Source: Sindora glabra
Lineage: Eukaryota > Streptophyta > Magnoliopsida > Fabales > Fabaceae
Length of the DNA stretch: 64,000 nucleotides
Direction of reading: 5' to 3'
Assembly (NCBI GenBank): GCA_020226215.1
Contig: CM035236.1
Coordinates: 61,964,268 to 62,028,267 of the forward strand
The translations under genes were made by a program, and so were the position numbers. The notes under the pieces are model-generated. The model was not told the origin of the DNA. It searched no databases and saw only the letters and a program-made list of their open reading frames with translations. Below, in pieces: positions 24,179-33,130 of the stretch (position 1 is its first letter; each line of letters starts with the position of its first letter).

Positions 24179-25248
24179 TGATATGAACTAGTCCAGCACT
24201 TTGCATGAGCAAGCCCAAGTAGAGAAAGATTTAATATTAAGTGAAGGCCCAATGACAAGAGGAAGGCTCAAAAGGATACAAGAAGGAATTGGAGCCCATG
24301 TGAATGCATTCCTGGCCCAAGAAGCCTAAGTAAAAGAAGCAAGTAGAGCTGAAGTGTTGCTTATTCGAGCCTATGAAATCTAAAGATATTCGGAGTGCAA
24401 TGAATCTAGACACATTTTCCCAATATGGAGCATGACAAATTAGGAGATAATTTCCTAATTTGGAGTCAACGAACTTGGACATATTTTCCTAATATGGAGT
24501 ACAATGAACCTAGACATATTTCCAATATGGAGCGCTACAAATTATGAGATAATTTCCTAATGTGGAGTGCAACAAATGTGGAAACATTATCCTAATATGG
24601 AGCGCAATGAATCTGAAGATAATTTCCAAATATAGGATACAATGAATCTAGACATGGAGTTAAGCAAATCAAGAAATATTTTCCTAATTGAGAATATAAC
24701 AAATAAAGAAAATTTGAGGATAATTTTCATTTTTAATTTAATGATAGTCAAAGCTTTGTATTTTTTCAAATATAGTATTTACTATTTGTATTTTCCTAAG
24801 AGTAGTATAAATAGGAATCTATGTAACTCAGAATTAAGTAGTTCATGAATAATACACAAATTTAAGTGTTTCTTCTCCAAAGTGTGAGAATATTATCTTC
24901 TTTTACTCTTGTGAAACCTTACTTTGTCAATCTTCCCTTATAAGATTGGTGATTCAAATTCATAAAAGCCCTCAATTTGTGCTTCAACCCAGGTGCGTTG
25001 TTGTGTGGATTGGTCAATTCGTGTTCGTGATTGAACAAGTGGTCTAAATAGCAGGTCGCATTTCTTATAGCGTTGGTTGGCTGTTTGCATTCGTCAGGTC
25101 ATCGAACCACCCAATTCAGAGCTTATTACTCCCAATTTCCTTCCTCATTTCTGGAGTGTAACGCTCATATTATTCTTTTACATTATTTTGATTTACTTTA
25201 TTTGCCTACGCCATGAAGATCGGGACACCCCCATGGAATTCCCTATCA
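24179..25248 (+). repeat. complete 3' LTR of the CRM-like element (1,070 bp)
   Basis: The LTR runs from TGATATGAAC to CCCTATCA, with the short terminal inverted repeat TGATA/TATCA. A TATA box, TATAAATA, is at 24806-24813, so U3 is about 650 bp. The U3 part contains several degenerate copies of a 30-40-bp motif around CTAATATGGAGYGCAATGAA (24.37-24.66 kb). The bases beyond 25248 are AGGAT; no matching target duplication can be tested because the 5' LTR is truncated. Confidence 0.9.
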
Positions 25249-25681
25249 AGGATACCATAATACATGCTTGCATGAGACCTCAACAAATTTAGAATTCTTT
25301 TTACTAAGAATATTTTAGTTTCATACTAAAATGTTTAGTGGTTGCACAAGGAAATTGGTTAAAATTTTTTAAAAGTTTAGATGGATCCCTAGACTAGTAA
25401 GGTTATGTTGCATTTTCAACATTTAAGGCTATAATTAGATTTCACCCTATGTGTTACTTAACAACAAAGAGGAAAATTAAAAATATTTTAAAGAAATCAT
25501 CCATTTAGTAATGTTAATAAATTAAGTTGTTTTAGTTTTTGGTAATATGTTTAATGGGTTATGTTACAAGTCTGCAATATGATTGGAGAATTGTTTGGTT
25601 GATTATCATTTTATTTGTTGTCTATTTGATGAGTATTTCTTATAGTTTGTTACTTACTATTGTATTATTGTTTTTATTGTA

Positions 25682-26254
25682 GTGAAGATAAAATGGCAAA
25701 AGGAATGGCTTAAAGATGTAGAAACTAACATTAGTCAACCTTTTTATGTTTTTAAGTGCCGGTTCTATGATGTAATAGGGGCACCTCCTAAAAGACAAAA
25801 AATTATGGTTAAAGGTGGTCCATTAAACTTAAGCAAATTTATAGATTGTTTGATTGGATATAATTAAGAAAATAGATATAGTGCATGCTTAATACTAATT
25901 ATTTATGAATAAGCCAATTTGCATTTGTCTAATGAAAGAAGTTTTGTTATATATTGGATTGAAGGCATTTGTAAATTCTTCCTTACATTTATCCTTTTAC
26001 ATTGTAGGATGATGTTAATTAGTCAATATTAGAAGTCAAAATGGAAAGTGGTGATAGAATACATTTTATAGAATTTCTAGGATAATTTCATAAATTCTCT
26101 TATTAAATAATTTAGATATAATGATTGTTTATAGGGTCAAAAGCTAATGATGATAGGAATAACTGATGAAATTATGAAGTTTCCAAAGAAAATAATTGTT
26201 TTTGTGGAAGAGTTTTCAAAAGAAGAACAAGTTGTTGCCATTGTAAGTTTTAGT
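25682..26254 (+). pseudogene. UBP6-type deubiquitinase fragment (ubiquitin-like domain exons)
   Basis: After a good acceptor (TTTTTATTGTAG), VKIKWQKEWLKDVETN, QPFYVFKCRFYDVIGAP and KRQKIMVKGGPL match the N-terminal ubiquitin-like domain of plant UBP6/USP14-type proteasome-associated deubiquitinases. A second exon at about 26131-26254, entered by TATAG, reads GQKLMMIGITDEIMKFPKK then VFVEEFSKEEQVVAI and ends at a GTAAGT donor. Spacing and splice sites suggest genomic DNA and not a processed cDNA. The catalytic USP domain is absent, and the first exon runs into a stop at 25865-25867 if unspliced. Confidence 0.75.
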
Positions 26255-26527
26255 TATCTTCCTTTATATTATATACATATCATTTCATGTGCTTTTGTAT
26301 AGTTTAGTGTCTATAGCATGTAACTCTAATGATTTAAACTTAAGCATTATGTTGCTAATAATTGGTCTTTGTTTATCTTTTATTTGTATATTAGTTGGAA
26401 TCATAAATTTCTTACATATTTCCTTCAGATGATTATTGTATTAGACTTCCTTGCCTTCTAATGGTTGGAAATTTTACTATCTTTACATGTTTGTTGTATC
26501 TATATTGCAAATTATGAAAATAATTAG

Positions 26528-26655
26528 GAGCTAAGAGAGTTACCATGTTTTCATTTTTTTCCACAAAGATTGCATTGACAAGTGGTTGAAGATAAATGCA
26601 TTATGCCCTCTTTGCAAGAGTGAAGTTGGCAAGACCGCTACAGGATCAGAGTAAG
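26528..26655 (+). pseudogene. RING-H2 finger exon fragment
   Basis: After an AG acceptor-like site the frame reads LRELPCFHFFHKDCIDKWLK then INALCPLCKSEVGKTATGSE and a stop. The spacing C-x-H-xx-H-xx-C-x(10)-C-xx-C is the second half of a RING-H2 domain as found in plant membrane-associated E3 ligases. The first zinc ligands are absent. It follows the UBP6-like fragment in the same orientation. Confidence 0.75.
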
Positions 26656-28388
26656 AGGAAGATGGGAAGTTAGCAAGCCATAATAAGTTAAAAACATTAT
26701 TCATAATGATAATGCTAAGGCCCATCTTTAATGTATATGAATATTATACATACACACAAATTAACTTTGTAAAGCTTTGTCTTCTTGCTCTTATACTCTT
26801 AGATGGATAGATGTTCCTAAAATCATCCATTCCTTTGATTTTGCTAAGTTTTTATTTTATTTTTTTATATGTTTTTATAGGTTGCAAATATTACTTAAGG
26901 AGTCAAAATTGCCTAATATGTTCTAGTTATTATAGCCTCTATATGATACATATGACTATTTAGTCAGTATAAATTGGTCATATGCTGTTTATTATTAGCA
27001 ATTAGCATTAAAGACATGACTTCATGTAAATGAGTTATACATATAAATGTAAAATTGCTTAATTTCATTATGGTTATGCTTTGCTTTCAATATTTTCATT
27101 ATTTGTCGCATCCTAGGTTGGCAACTATTTTTCTTTATAATTAGTTATTTGAATCATTTATTCAACATATTTGCTAATGGAAGAACATTCATTCAAAGAG
27201 ACCTCAATGAGTTAAATGGAAGAACACCTATTCAAAGTAAAGGAAAACCCAATAAGTCAAGCTAATGGAAATGAAATTAGCATGCTTTTCACATTAATTC
27301 CCTTATGTAATTTGATTTAAGGAATCATTTGGCTTATATAGGAAGTTTCCACAAGAAGTTAATTTTCCTAGGAAGTAAATTGTTATGTGAACTTTTCATA
27401 AAATATTTAAAATTATTTGGTTGACATTAGGTAAATGACACTCCAAAGGAAATAACTTCTTATGTTTTATTGGGTTAAACTTTGAATTTTCCAGGAAGTG
27501 CTAATTCTTTTTACCACAATGCCTTACTCTTTATCACAAAATTGTTGTTGCTCTTACCATAGGTTATTGTTGAAACTTTTAGCATTGAAACTTTTAGCAG
27601 CTCTAATTTGTAAAAGAATCACAAATAGTTATTATGAAAATTAGAAGGTTGGAGGAAAATTGAAATATTATATAGAATTAATTGCAAATGTTTAAAAGGA
27701 AATATTATCATATTCAAATAACAAAAATTAGATTTAATTACAATTTTGATTTCTTAACTCAAAAAAATTTCTTAATAATCATATTTGATTTCTCAAAATA
27801 ATATTGTGCAAAAATTGGAAGGTGAAAGGAAAATTGAAATATTTGATTTCTTACTAATCATAAAATCATAGTTTGAACATTATTTTAATAATTAAAAAAA
27901 CCATATCTTTGAGATGTTAAACAACCTCATGATGATATTGTTCTAATGTCTTTCAAAAGTTAACTTAAGACCATGAAGAAGTTGACATTTAAAAAAAATT
28001 CTCTTTCAAATATTGCATTATGGCTTTAATTATAATATTTAAATCCAAGTATTTTTTTTATTTCAAGGACCAATTATTATAATAATAGTGAAACACAATA
28101 TAAAATTTATAATTTAATCATTTAATATATACTTTGAGATAGATTTGAATAAAACAACACAAATTCAACTTGGTGGATTCCATTTTGAAAATTCAATTCT
28201 AAATTATTCTAATGTAATTATTTGATGAATTAAGTATTCAAATATCAAATTTTGAATTATTTATTACATAAGTTAAAATTGAGTGAGATAAAATTATAAT
28301 TTTATAAAACACAACATATTTTTTAAAATTTTGAAATATTCAATTAATTTTAAATTAAAATAATATTCAAGAAAGATCATGGCAATTC
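26656..28388. other. no gene; AT-rich interior of the Helitron region
   Basis: No protein domain was recognised. At 27330-27500 there are several short segments containing CTAGGAAGT, GGAAGTTT and ACTTCTT in both orientations, suggesting a small decayed foldback. The rest is low-complexity. Confidence 0.35.
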
Positions 28389-28909
28389 ATGAATATATTG
28401 TGGATTTGGACTCCTAAAATTCTAAATAGGATACATTATTTAGGTTTGCCTCATCATAGTCTTAAGCTCAATGTTAGTGTTCTTATTATACTTATAAGAA
28501 ATATAGACCAATCCAATGGTCTTTACAATGGAACTAGACTAATAATCACACAATTAGTTAAGCATGTCATAGAAACTGAAGTTCTAATTGGCACAAATAT
28601 TGGTGAAAAAGTATTAATACCTCAAATGGTTATTAGTTCATCATAGTTGAATTTACTATTCAAGTTGCGAAGAAGACAATTTCTAATCATAGTTTCGTAT
28701 GCAATGTCCTTTAACAAGAATCAAGGTTAATCACCAAAGAAAGTGAGACTTTATTTGCCTAGACCTATATTCAGTTATAAATAATTGTATGTTACTGCAT
28801 CCAGAGTTATAAGTAGAGAAGGATTAAAAATCTTAATCCATGAAAAAACACTAGGAATTCAAATGCTAACACTAATATTGTATTTAAAGAAGTGTTCCAA
28901 AATTTATGA
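28389..28909 (+). pseudogene. Helitron RepHel helicase C-terminus
   Basis: The frame shows LGLPHHSLKLNVSVLIIL, RNIDQSNGLYNGTRLIITQL and KVLIPQMVIS, the late PIF1-type helicase motifs. After an in-frame stop (28644) come RRRQFLIIVSYAMSFNKNQG and LYLPRPIFS, then TASRVISREGLKILI. After a frameshift the canonical end NTNIVFKEVFQNL with its stop TGA is at 28907-28909. This is the terminal 170 or so residues of a Rep/helicase protein that is normally well over 1,000 residues long. Stops and a frameshift show it is dead. Confidence 0.9.
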
Positions 28910-29160
28910 TTTAACTATTTGACAATTAAAACACCATAATTGTAATTTGATCAGTACATGTAAGTCTATTTTCAATTTTATCTTTCAAATTACAAGAAAC
29001 AATTTGACTTTGGATATACTTAACATCTTTTATTGGTTTAATCAAAGAAAGGAAAAGTAATTAACAAAGGAAAACAGGGAGAAATGGAATGAAAACCTCA
29101 TGATTACTTATTTTATTTGGTTCAAATAAGAAAGGAAATTATGTATTTCTAATTTACTTC
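28910..29160. other. no gene; flank of the Helitron helicase
   Basis: No coding sequence. The Helitron 3' terminus should lie in or just beyond this stretch, but no clear hairpin followed by CTRR was found. Confidence 0.3.
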
Positions 29161-29770
29161 ACTAACAATTATTATATTAAAAAATAATTCACTTATAATT
29201 ATTATTAAAATAATTATTATAATTATTATCTTATTTATTTTATTTTATTTACTAATATTATAATTTTTTAATTTTTTAATATTAATTATTAATATCTTAT
29301 TAATATTATTTCAATTATTATTAATATCTAAATAATAATTAATATTATCTCAATAATATTAATTATTACTTTTAATAATTATTACATTTATTATTTAATT
29401 AATATTATTAAATATTTTCATGTTATTAAATATTTTATATTAACTAATATTATTACTTTCATAATTATTTTATTTTTATTATTATTATTTCATTTTTATT
29501 ATATTATTTATTTATTATTTTTGTAACTATGATAGTTATTATTTTATTATAAATATATATTATTATGATTAAATTATTAATATTTTATTAATATTATATT
29601 TTTTTATATTATTAAATGATTTATTATATTTATTGTAATAATTATTATGTGATTATTTATTTTTTATTTAATTAATTTTATTATATTTTATTATCAATTA
29701 TTATTTAATAATTATTTTTATTTTTACTTATATTATTATTTTATAATAATAAATTATTATTATTATTATT
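29161..29770. repeat. almost pure A/T island built of TTATTA-type motifs
   Basis: About 600 bp contain only occasional G or C. The sequence is made of permuted TTATTA, AATAAT and TTAATATTA words, with many short palindromes. Nothing coding is possible. Such tracts unwind easily and can act as matrix attachment regions, but that role is not shown here. Confidence 0.7.
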
Positions 29771-30339
29771 GAAAGTGATAAATCCAAAACTTAGAATAAG
29801 GAAATTAGAGGGAATCACCATTCCTTCATTTGGGGTAATCCCATTAAGAGAAAATAAGAAAAAGAAAATTTTTTCTAATCAAATGAAAACAAAGGAAATA
29901 GAATCTCATCATTCCCTTTCTTTTTCTTGATTACCCTTAACTAAATGATCCCTTAATATATATATATATATATATATCATAATTTAAATATAGAATTTTA
30001 TGCTAAATAACGAGGGAATTTTATGTAACTTTTGTCTTAAAATAGTTTCTTATATACTACCAAAATAATAAAATTTTAATTTTTAACTTTTATGAAGTAT
30101 ATGTTTTCATAAAAATATTTTCATAAAATTTTATTTTCTTTATCTTCTATGGAAAAGAGAAAATTTTAAAATATTCCTTTCAATTAAAGGTAGTTAGATT
30201 TTACCCTTTCTAATTTTCAAAATTTAGAAATAAAAGCGCTAAATATATTAAACTTGAAATTAATGCATCTCCTTTTCTTGTTATGAAAATATTCTGATTT
30301 ATTCTATAAAAGAAATATAGTCATGAATTACAAAGGTTT
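29771..30339. other. no gene; possible MITE end and a (TA)n tract
   Basis: GGGGTAATCCC near 29835 and GATTACCC near 29930 suggest paired ends of a small element, but the pairing is weak. A (TA)n run is at 29957-29979. No reading frame is supported. Confidence 0.3.
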
Positions 30340-30740
30340 CAAATCACAAAAGTGACCGTAAATAATTTCTTGTCCTATCCTTAATAAATGATGCCACCCT
30401 TCTTGCCACTTTATGAGTAATTTCATTATATTCACGAGGATATTACACCGTATCAACCTTAGGTGCTAACATAAACAAAGCTTTAACATACTCAAATAAA
30501 ACATTGACATGTCAAAGACACTCCACTATACCTAACATGAACTCAACAAGTAGATTACAAATATTTTTGAATTAAATCAAACTATTAGTAAAATTATGAG
30601 ATTCCATGAGATCCTTTCAAATATGTAAGAATTCAATAGCTAATGATGATGAACACTCCATATTATTATACCATATACCTATTATATCTCCTATATAATT
30701 TCTAACTATTATAGCAATTGAAAAATGCCCACTTACTCAT
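30340..30740 (-). pseudogene. RNase H (RVT_3-type) fragment of a decayed LINE, minus strand
   Basis: Down the minus strand the text GHFSIAIIVRNYIGDIIGIW opens an RNase H-like domain. CSSSLAIEFLHI follows, with the usual LAxEA region altered, and the end reads YPREYNEITHKVARRVASFI. This matches the end of the RNase H domain found downstream of plant LINE reverse transcriptases and in free-standing RVT_3 genes. Several stops interrupt it. The zinc-binding part that should precede it lies on the far side of a MITE. Confidence 0.6.
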
Positions 30741-30768
30741 TTTAAGTGAATATTAATTTTAGAGAAAA

Positions 30769-31278
30769 ATTCAAATTACTCTCTTTAACTTTAAAGTGGT
30801 TAAATATTACCTCATTCAACTTTGAAATCACCCTTTTTAAATTTTACAAAACTTAGAATTAACATTTATTATTCACTTAATTAACTATTTTATCAAATTA
30901 TATACTTTTTCATAAATTTTTTAAATAATAATAAAAATATTATAATATATTATATTTTTAGTTATTTTTTCATACATAATTTTTATGTAATATAATTAAT
31001 AAAAATTAAATTATATACAAAAAAAATTAATTAAATAATTGTATATAAGGTATAAAATTATTATTCAAAAAATAATAAAATAAATAAATACTTTATAATG
31101 TTTTAATTCTCATTTAAAAACTTCATTAAAAAATCACCTAATTTGATAAATTGGTTAATTAAGTGAAAGATGAATGTATTTTCTAAGTTTTATAAAATTT
31201 AAAAAGGTGATTTTTAAGTTTTTAAAGTTGAAAGGGTTAAAGTCTAACAATCTTAAAATTGAAACAGATAATTTGCAT
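30769..31278. mobile_element. MITE-like foldback element (~510 bp)
   Basis: The left arm (30769 to about 30900) and right arm (about 31140-31278) are inverted copies about 130 bp long. Shared words read outward-in include CACCTTTTTAAATTTTA, AAAACTTAGAA and TTCACTTAATTAAC. The interior is A/T-rich and non-coding. Short arms with no transposase fit a MITE; the family is not identified and a target duplication could not be fixed. It splits the decayed LINE. Confidence 0.7.
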
Positions 31279-31289
31279 TTTTTCCTTAG

Positions 31290-31750
31290 TTTTAATAGTA
31301 TTATGGAACCCTTTTTTTCCTTGTGCTTCATTAATTAAGTAGTAAACTTATGTATACAAGTACCCTTTATAGCCTTAACCTTTATCTCTTCCTCACAAAT
31401 GTCTTTTTCAATCTACCAAAATAACTCCAAATCAATAGCAATACCATTGTGAATCACTTCATTCTAGAAATCCCAAATCTGGTGGATTGCAATTCCTGTA
31501 AATGCTATCATCATTTATCATAACTTAGCATCACTAACATGATACAAGCGGCTATTGCCAACAATGATGGCTTTCACGGTTTCTATAACTATCCTCAAAT
31601 GTAGATTAGAGATGTCTAAATTCTTGAAATGAAACTATACAACCTTCATGATTTTGCACTATTCCATCAAGTACAAATCTATTTCAATCGCAAATTTACA
31701 TAAGAGATAAAAGGTATTTCTCAAATTCATTACATTTCCTATCTTTTCTC
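31290..31750 (-). pseudogene. zinc-binding (zf-RVT-like) fragment of the decayed LINE, minus strand
   Basis: The minus strand reads FAIEIDLYLME then CKIMKVV and HFKNLDISNLHLRIVIETVK (31.55-31.69 kb), and ends with IAIHQIWDF and NEVIHNGIAIDLELFW (31.40-31.50 kb). The IWxxRNEVxxxG-like pattern is typical of the segment between a plant LINE reverse transcriptase and its RNase H. It is in the correct order and strand to be continuous with the 30340-30740 fragment once the MITE is removed. Confidence 0.5.
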
Positions 31751-31927
31751 TTATAAGTACTACATTACTAGCTAAAATTAATATATCGTTCACATAATTA
31801 ACTATTTTATTAAATTATGAAATTTTTTTATAAAGTTTCTAAGTGAAAATTACAATATTATTACATGCTGACTTATTACTTTATTTTTTATATATAAATT
31901 AAGATATATGATGATATGGTGATTTAT

Positions 31928-32272
31928 GATCAAGAATCATGTTAGTTTATAATCAAGAGGCATGTTAATTCTTGATCAATGATGAATGCATAAATTGATT
32001 CATAATCAAGAGGCTTGATAGTTCATGTTTAAGAGATATGTATTACATGCTTAATAAACATGATAGTTTGTGTGTACAAGATATGATCAAAAGATGCATT
32101 GGTTCATGATTAAAAGGCATGTCAGTTTATGTTTAAGGGACATGTTGATATATAGTCAAAAGATGTGTTAGTTTATGATTAAGAGACACATCAATTCATG
32201 ATTAATAGGCATGTTATTTCAAGGTCAAGAAACATGGTAGTACAATATCAAGGGATATGTTAATTCAAACAT
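31928..32272 (+). repeat. ~23-bp minisatellite inside the LTR
   Basis: About 14 degenerate units approximate CATGTTAGTTCATGATCAAG followed by AGA. The same field, also decayed, occurs at about 35530-35855 in the right-hand LTR copy, so it is an old property of the LTR and lies just upstream of its TATA box. The arrangement resembles enhancer-like repeats in the U3 of other plant retroelements. Confidence 0.75.
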
Positions 32273-32276
32273 TATT

Positions 32277-32286
32277 ATAAATATGA
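32277..32286 (+). promoter_or_regulatory. LTR TATA box
   Basis: TATAAATA occurs in TTATTATAAATATGACT; the same text, CTATAAATATGACT, occurs in the right-hand LTR copy near 35870. Conservation between both copies and position after the repeat field support a core promoter. Confidence 0.5.
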
Positions 32287-33130
32287 CTGAAATAATGAAA
32301 GAAATATAAAAGAATATAAAAATAAATTATATAAAAAATGATGAAATGAAAGTGAATAACTAAGAGTGGAGGGAAAGAGATAAATAAATTTTTGTCTTCC
32401 ATTATTCTATTACTTATCTAAATCGTTCAATTTTTTTTATTTCTCTAAATCGTTCAAATTTATTCTTGAAGGAGATATTACCCGATATCTAGCTATTTAA
32501 TTTCTACAATGTTTAGATAAATTATGAGGGTGATTTACCATAAATATTATTGCAAATAGTAGGGAAAAAGTCATTTAAAGTGCAATGTTCTTTGTAACAT
32601 GTTTCAAAGATATTATATTTTCTAATTTATTTTCTATTTTATTTTATGATATTTTTTAATAAAGGTTTTAAAGATTTATTGTGCATGAATCACATTTGAT
32701 AGTAAGGATATGAGAAAAATAATGAATGTTTGTTTGACATTCAAATCAAAATTGGAATAAGGAATAAGGATTGCACAATTTTTATAGTGTGGTATTAGTT
32801 TATGATTGAAAATGTAGAAATAAGATTGCAACTAATACCAATTGATTATTAACTATACCAAAAAGACATATACAATTGTTCATCCTAGTGAATGCTTTCT
32901 TTCAAAGGATAAATGAGAATTAAATCTTTCAATGTTCATAATCATCACATAAGATAAGTAATTATTACTTTATTCATTTATATATTAATTATATTAATTA
33001 TTATTTTATTATTTAATTTTTTACTATTTATTAATTTAATATCCTTAATTAATTATTAATTCTATGTCGAATTAAAATATCAAAATAAATGAAATGTCAA
33101 AATCTTACTTATGATAAATGAAGAAGTTTT

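Larger units (their letters stand above)
20497..25248 (+). mobile_element. non-autonomous CRM-like Ty3/gypsy chromovirus, 5' LTR truncated
   Basis: The element has, in order, a partial 5' LTR, a methionine-tRNA-type PBS, gag with a zinc knuckle, protease, a short RNase H tail, integrase N- and C-terminal parts, a PPT and a complete 1,070-bp 3' LTR. The pol end (ESRTTPFQEGEDDMN) runs into the 3' LTR, as known for the CRM clade, and the gag and integrase sequences also look CRM-like. Clade assignment is by recognition and not by a tree. RT and the integrase catalytic core are missing through two internal deletions. The overlapping parts of the two LTRs differ at roughly 7% of positions by eye. 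The 25249 flank does not continue the Tat RT expected there, so rearrangement accompanied or followed insertion. Confidence 0.8.
25249..28909 (+). mobile_element. Helitron remnant carrying captured host-gene exons
   Basis: A RepHel helicase C-terminus occupies 28389-28909, and two unrelated host-gene fragments, both in the ubiquitin pathway and in the same orientation, lie upstream at 25682-26254 and 26528-26655. Capture of co-oriented gene pieces with introns is characteristic of plant Helitrons. Neither the 5' TC end nor the 3' hairpin plus CTRR end could be located, so the limits given are only those of the recognisable contents, and membership of all parts in one element is an inference. 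Confidence 0.5.
31897..33130 (+). repeat. 5' LTR-like copy of a non-coding LTR element (left end truncated)
   Basis: From about 31897 this segment matches 35510 onwards: TTTATGATCAAGAATCATGT, the 23-bp repeat field, CATTATTATAAATATGACT, ATTACCCGATATCTAGYTATT-like text and CTAGTGAATGCTTTCTTTCA. Similarity continues to ATGAAGAAGTTTTCTATA near 33130, although the A/T stretch 32960-33090 is specific to this copy. About 100 bp at the left end are missing compared with the right-hand copy. Confidence 0.65.

Noticed and set aside
20497..25248. Integrated virus
   Set aside because: LTRs, PBS, PPT, and chromovirus gag/integrase text without an envelope or movement protein fit an ordinary Ty3/gypsy retrotransposon.
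29030..29950. A single ~900-bp MITE bounded by similar words near 29.03 and 29.93 kb
   Set aside because: The end-to-end inverse similarity (GGTTTAATCAAAG against GGGTAATCAAG) is too short to support an element.
31928..32272. CRISPR-like regularly spaced repeat
   Set aside because: The 23-bp units are directly adjacent with no unique spacers and lie in a plant LTR.
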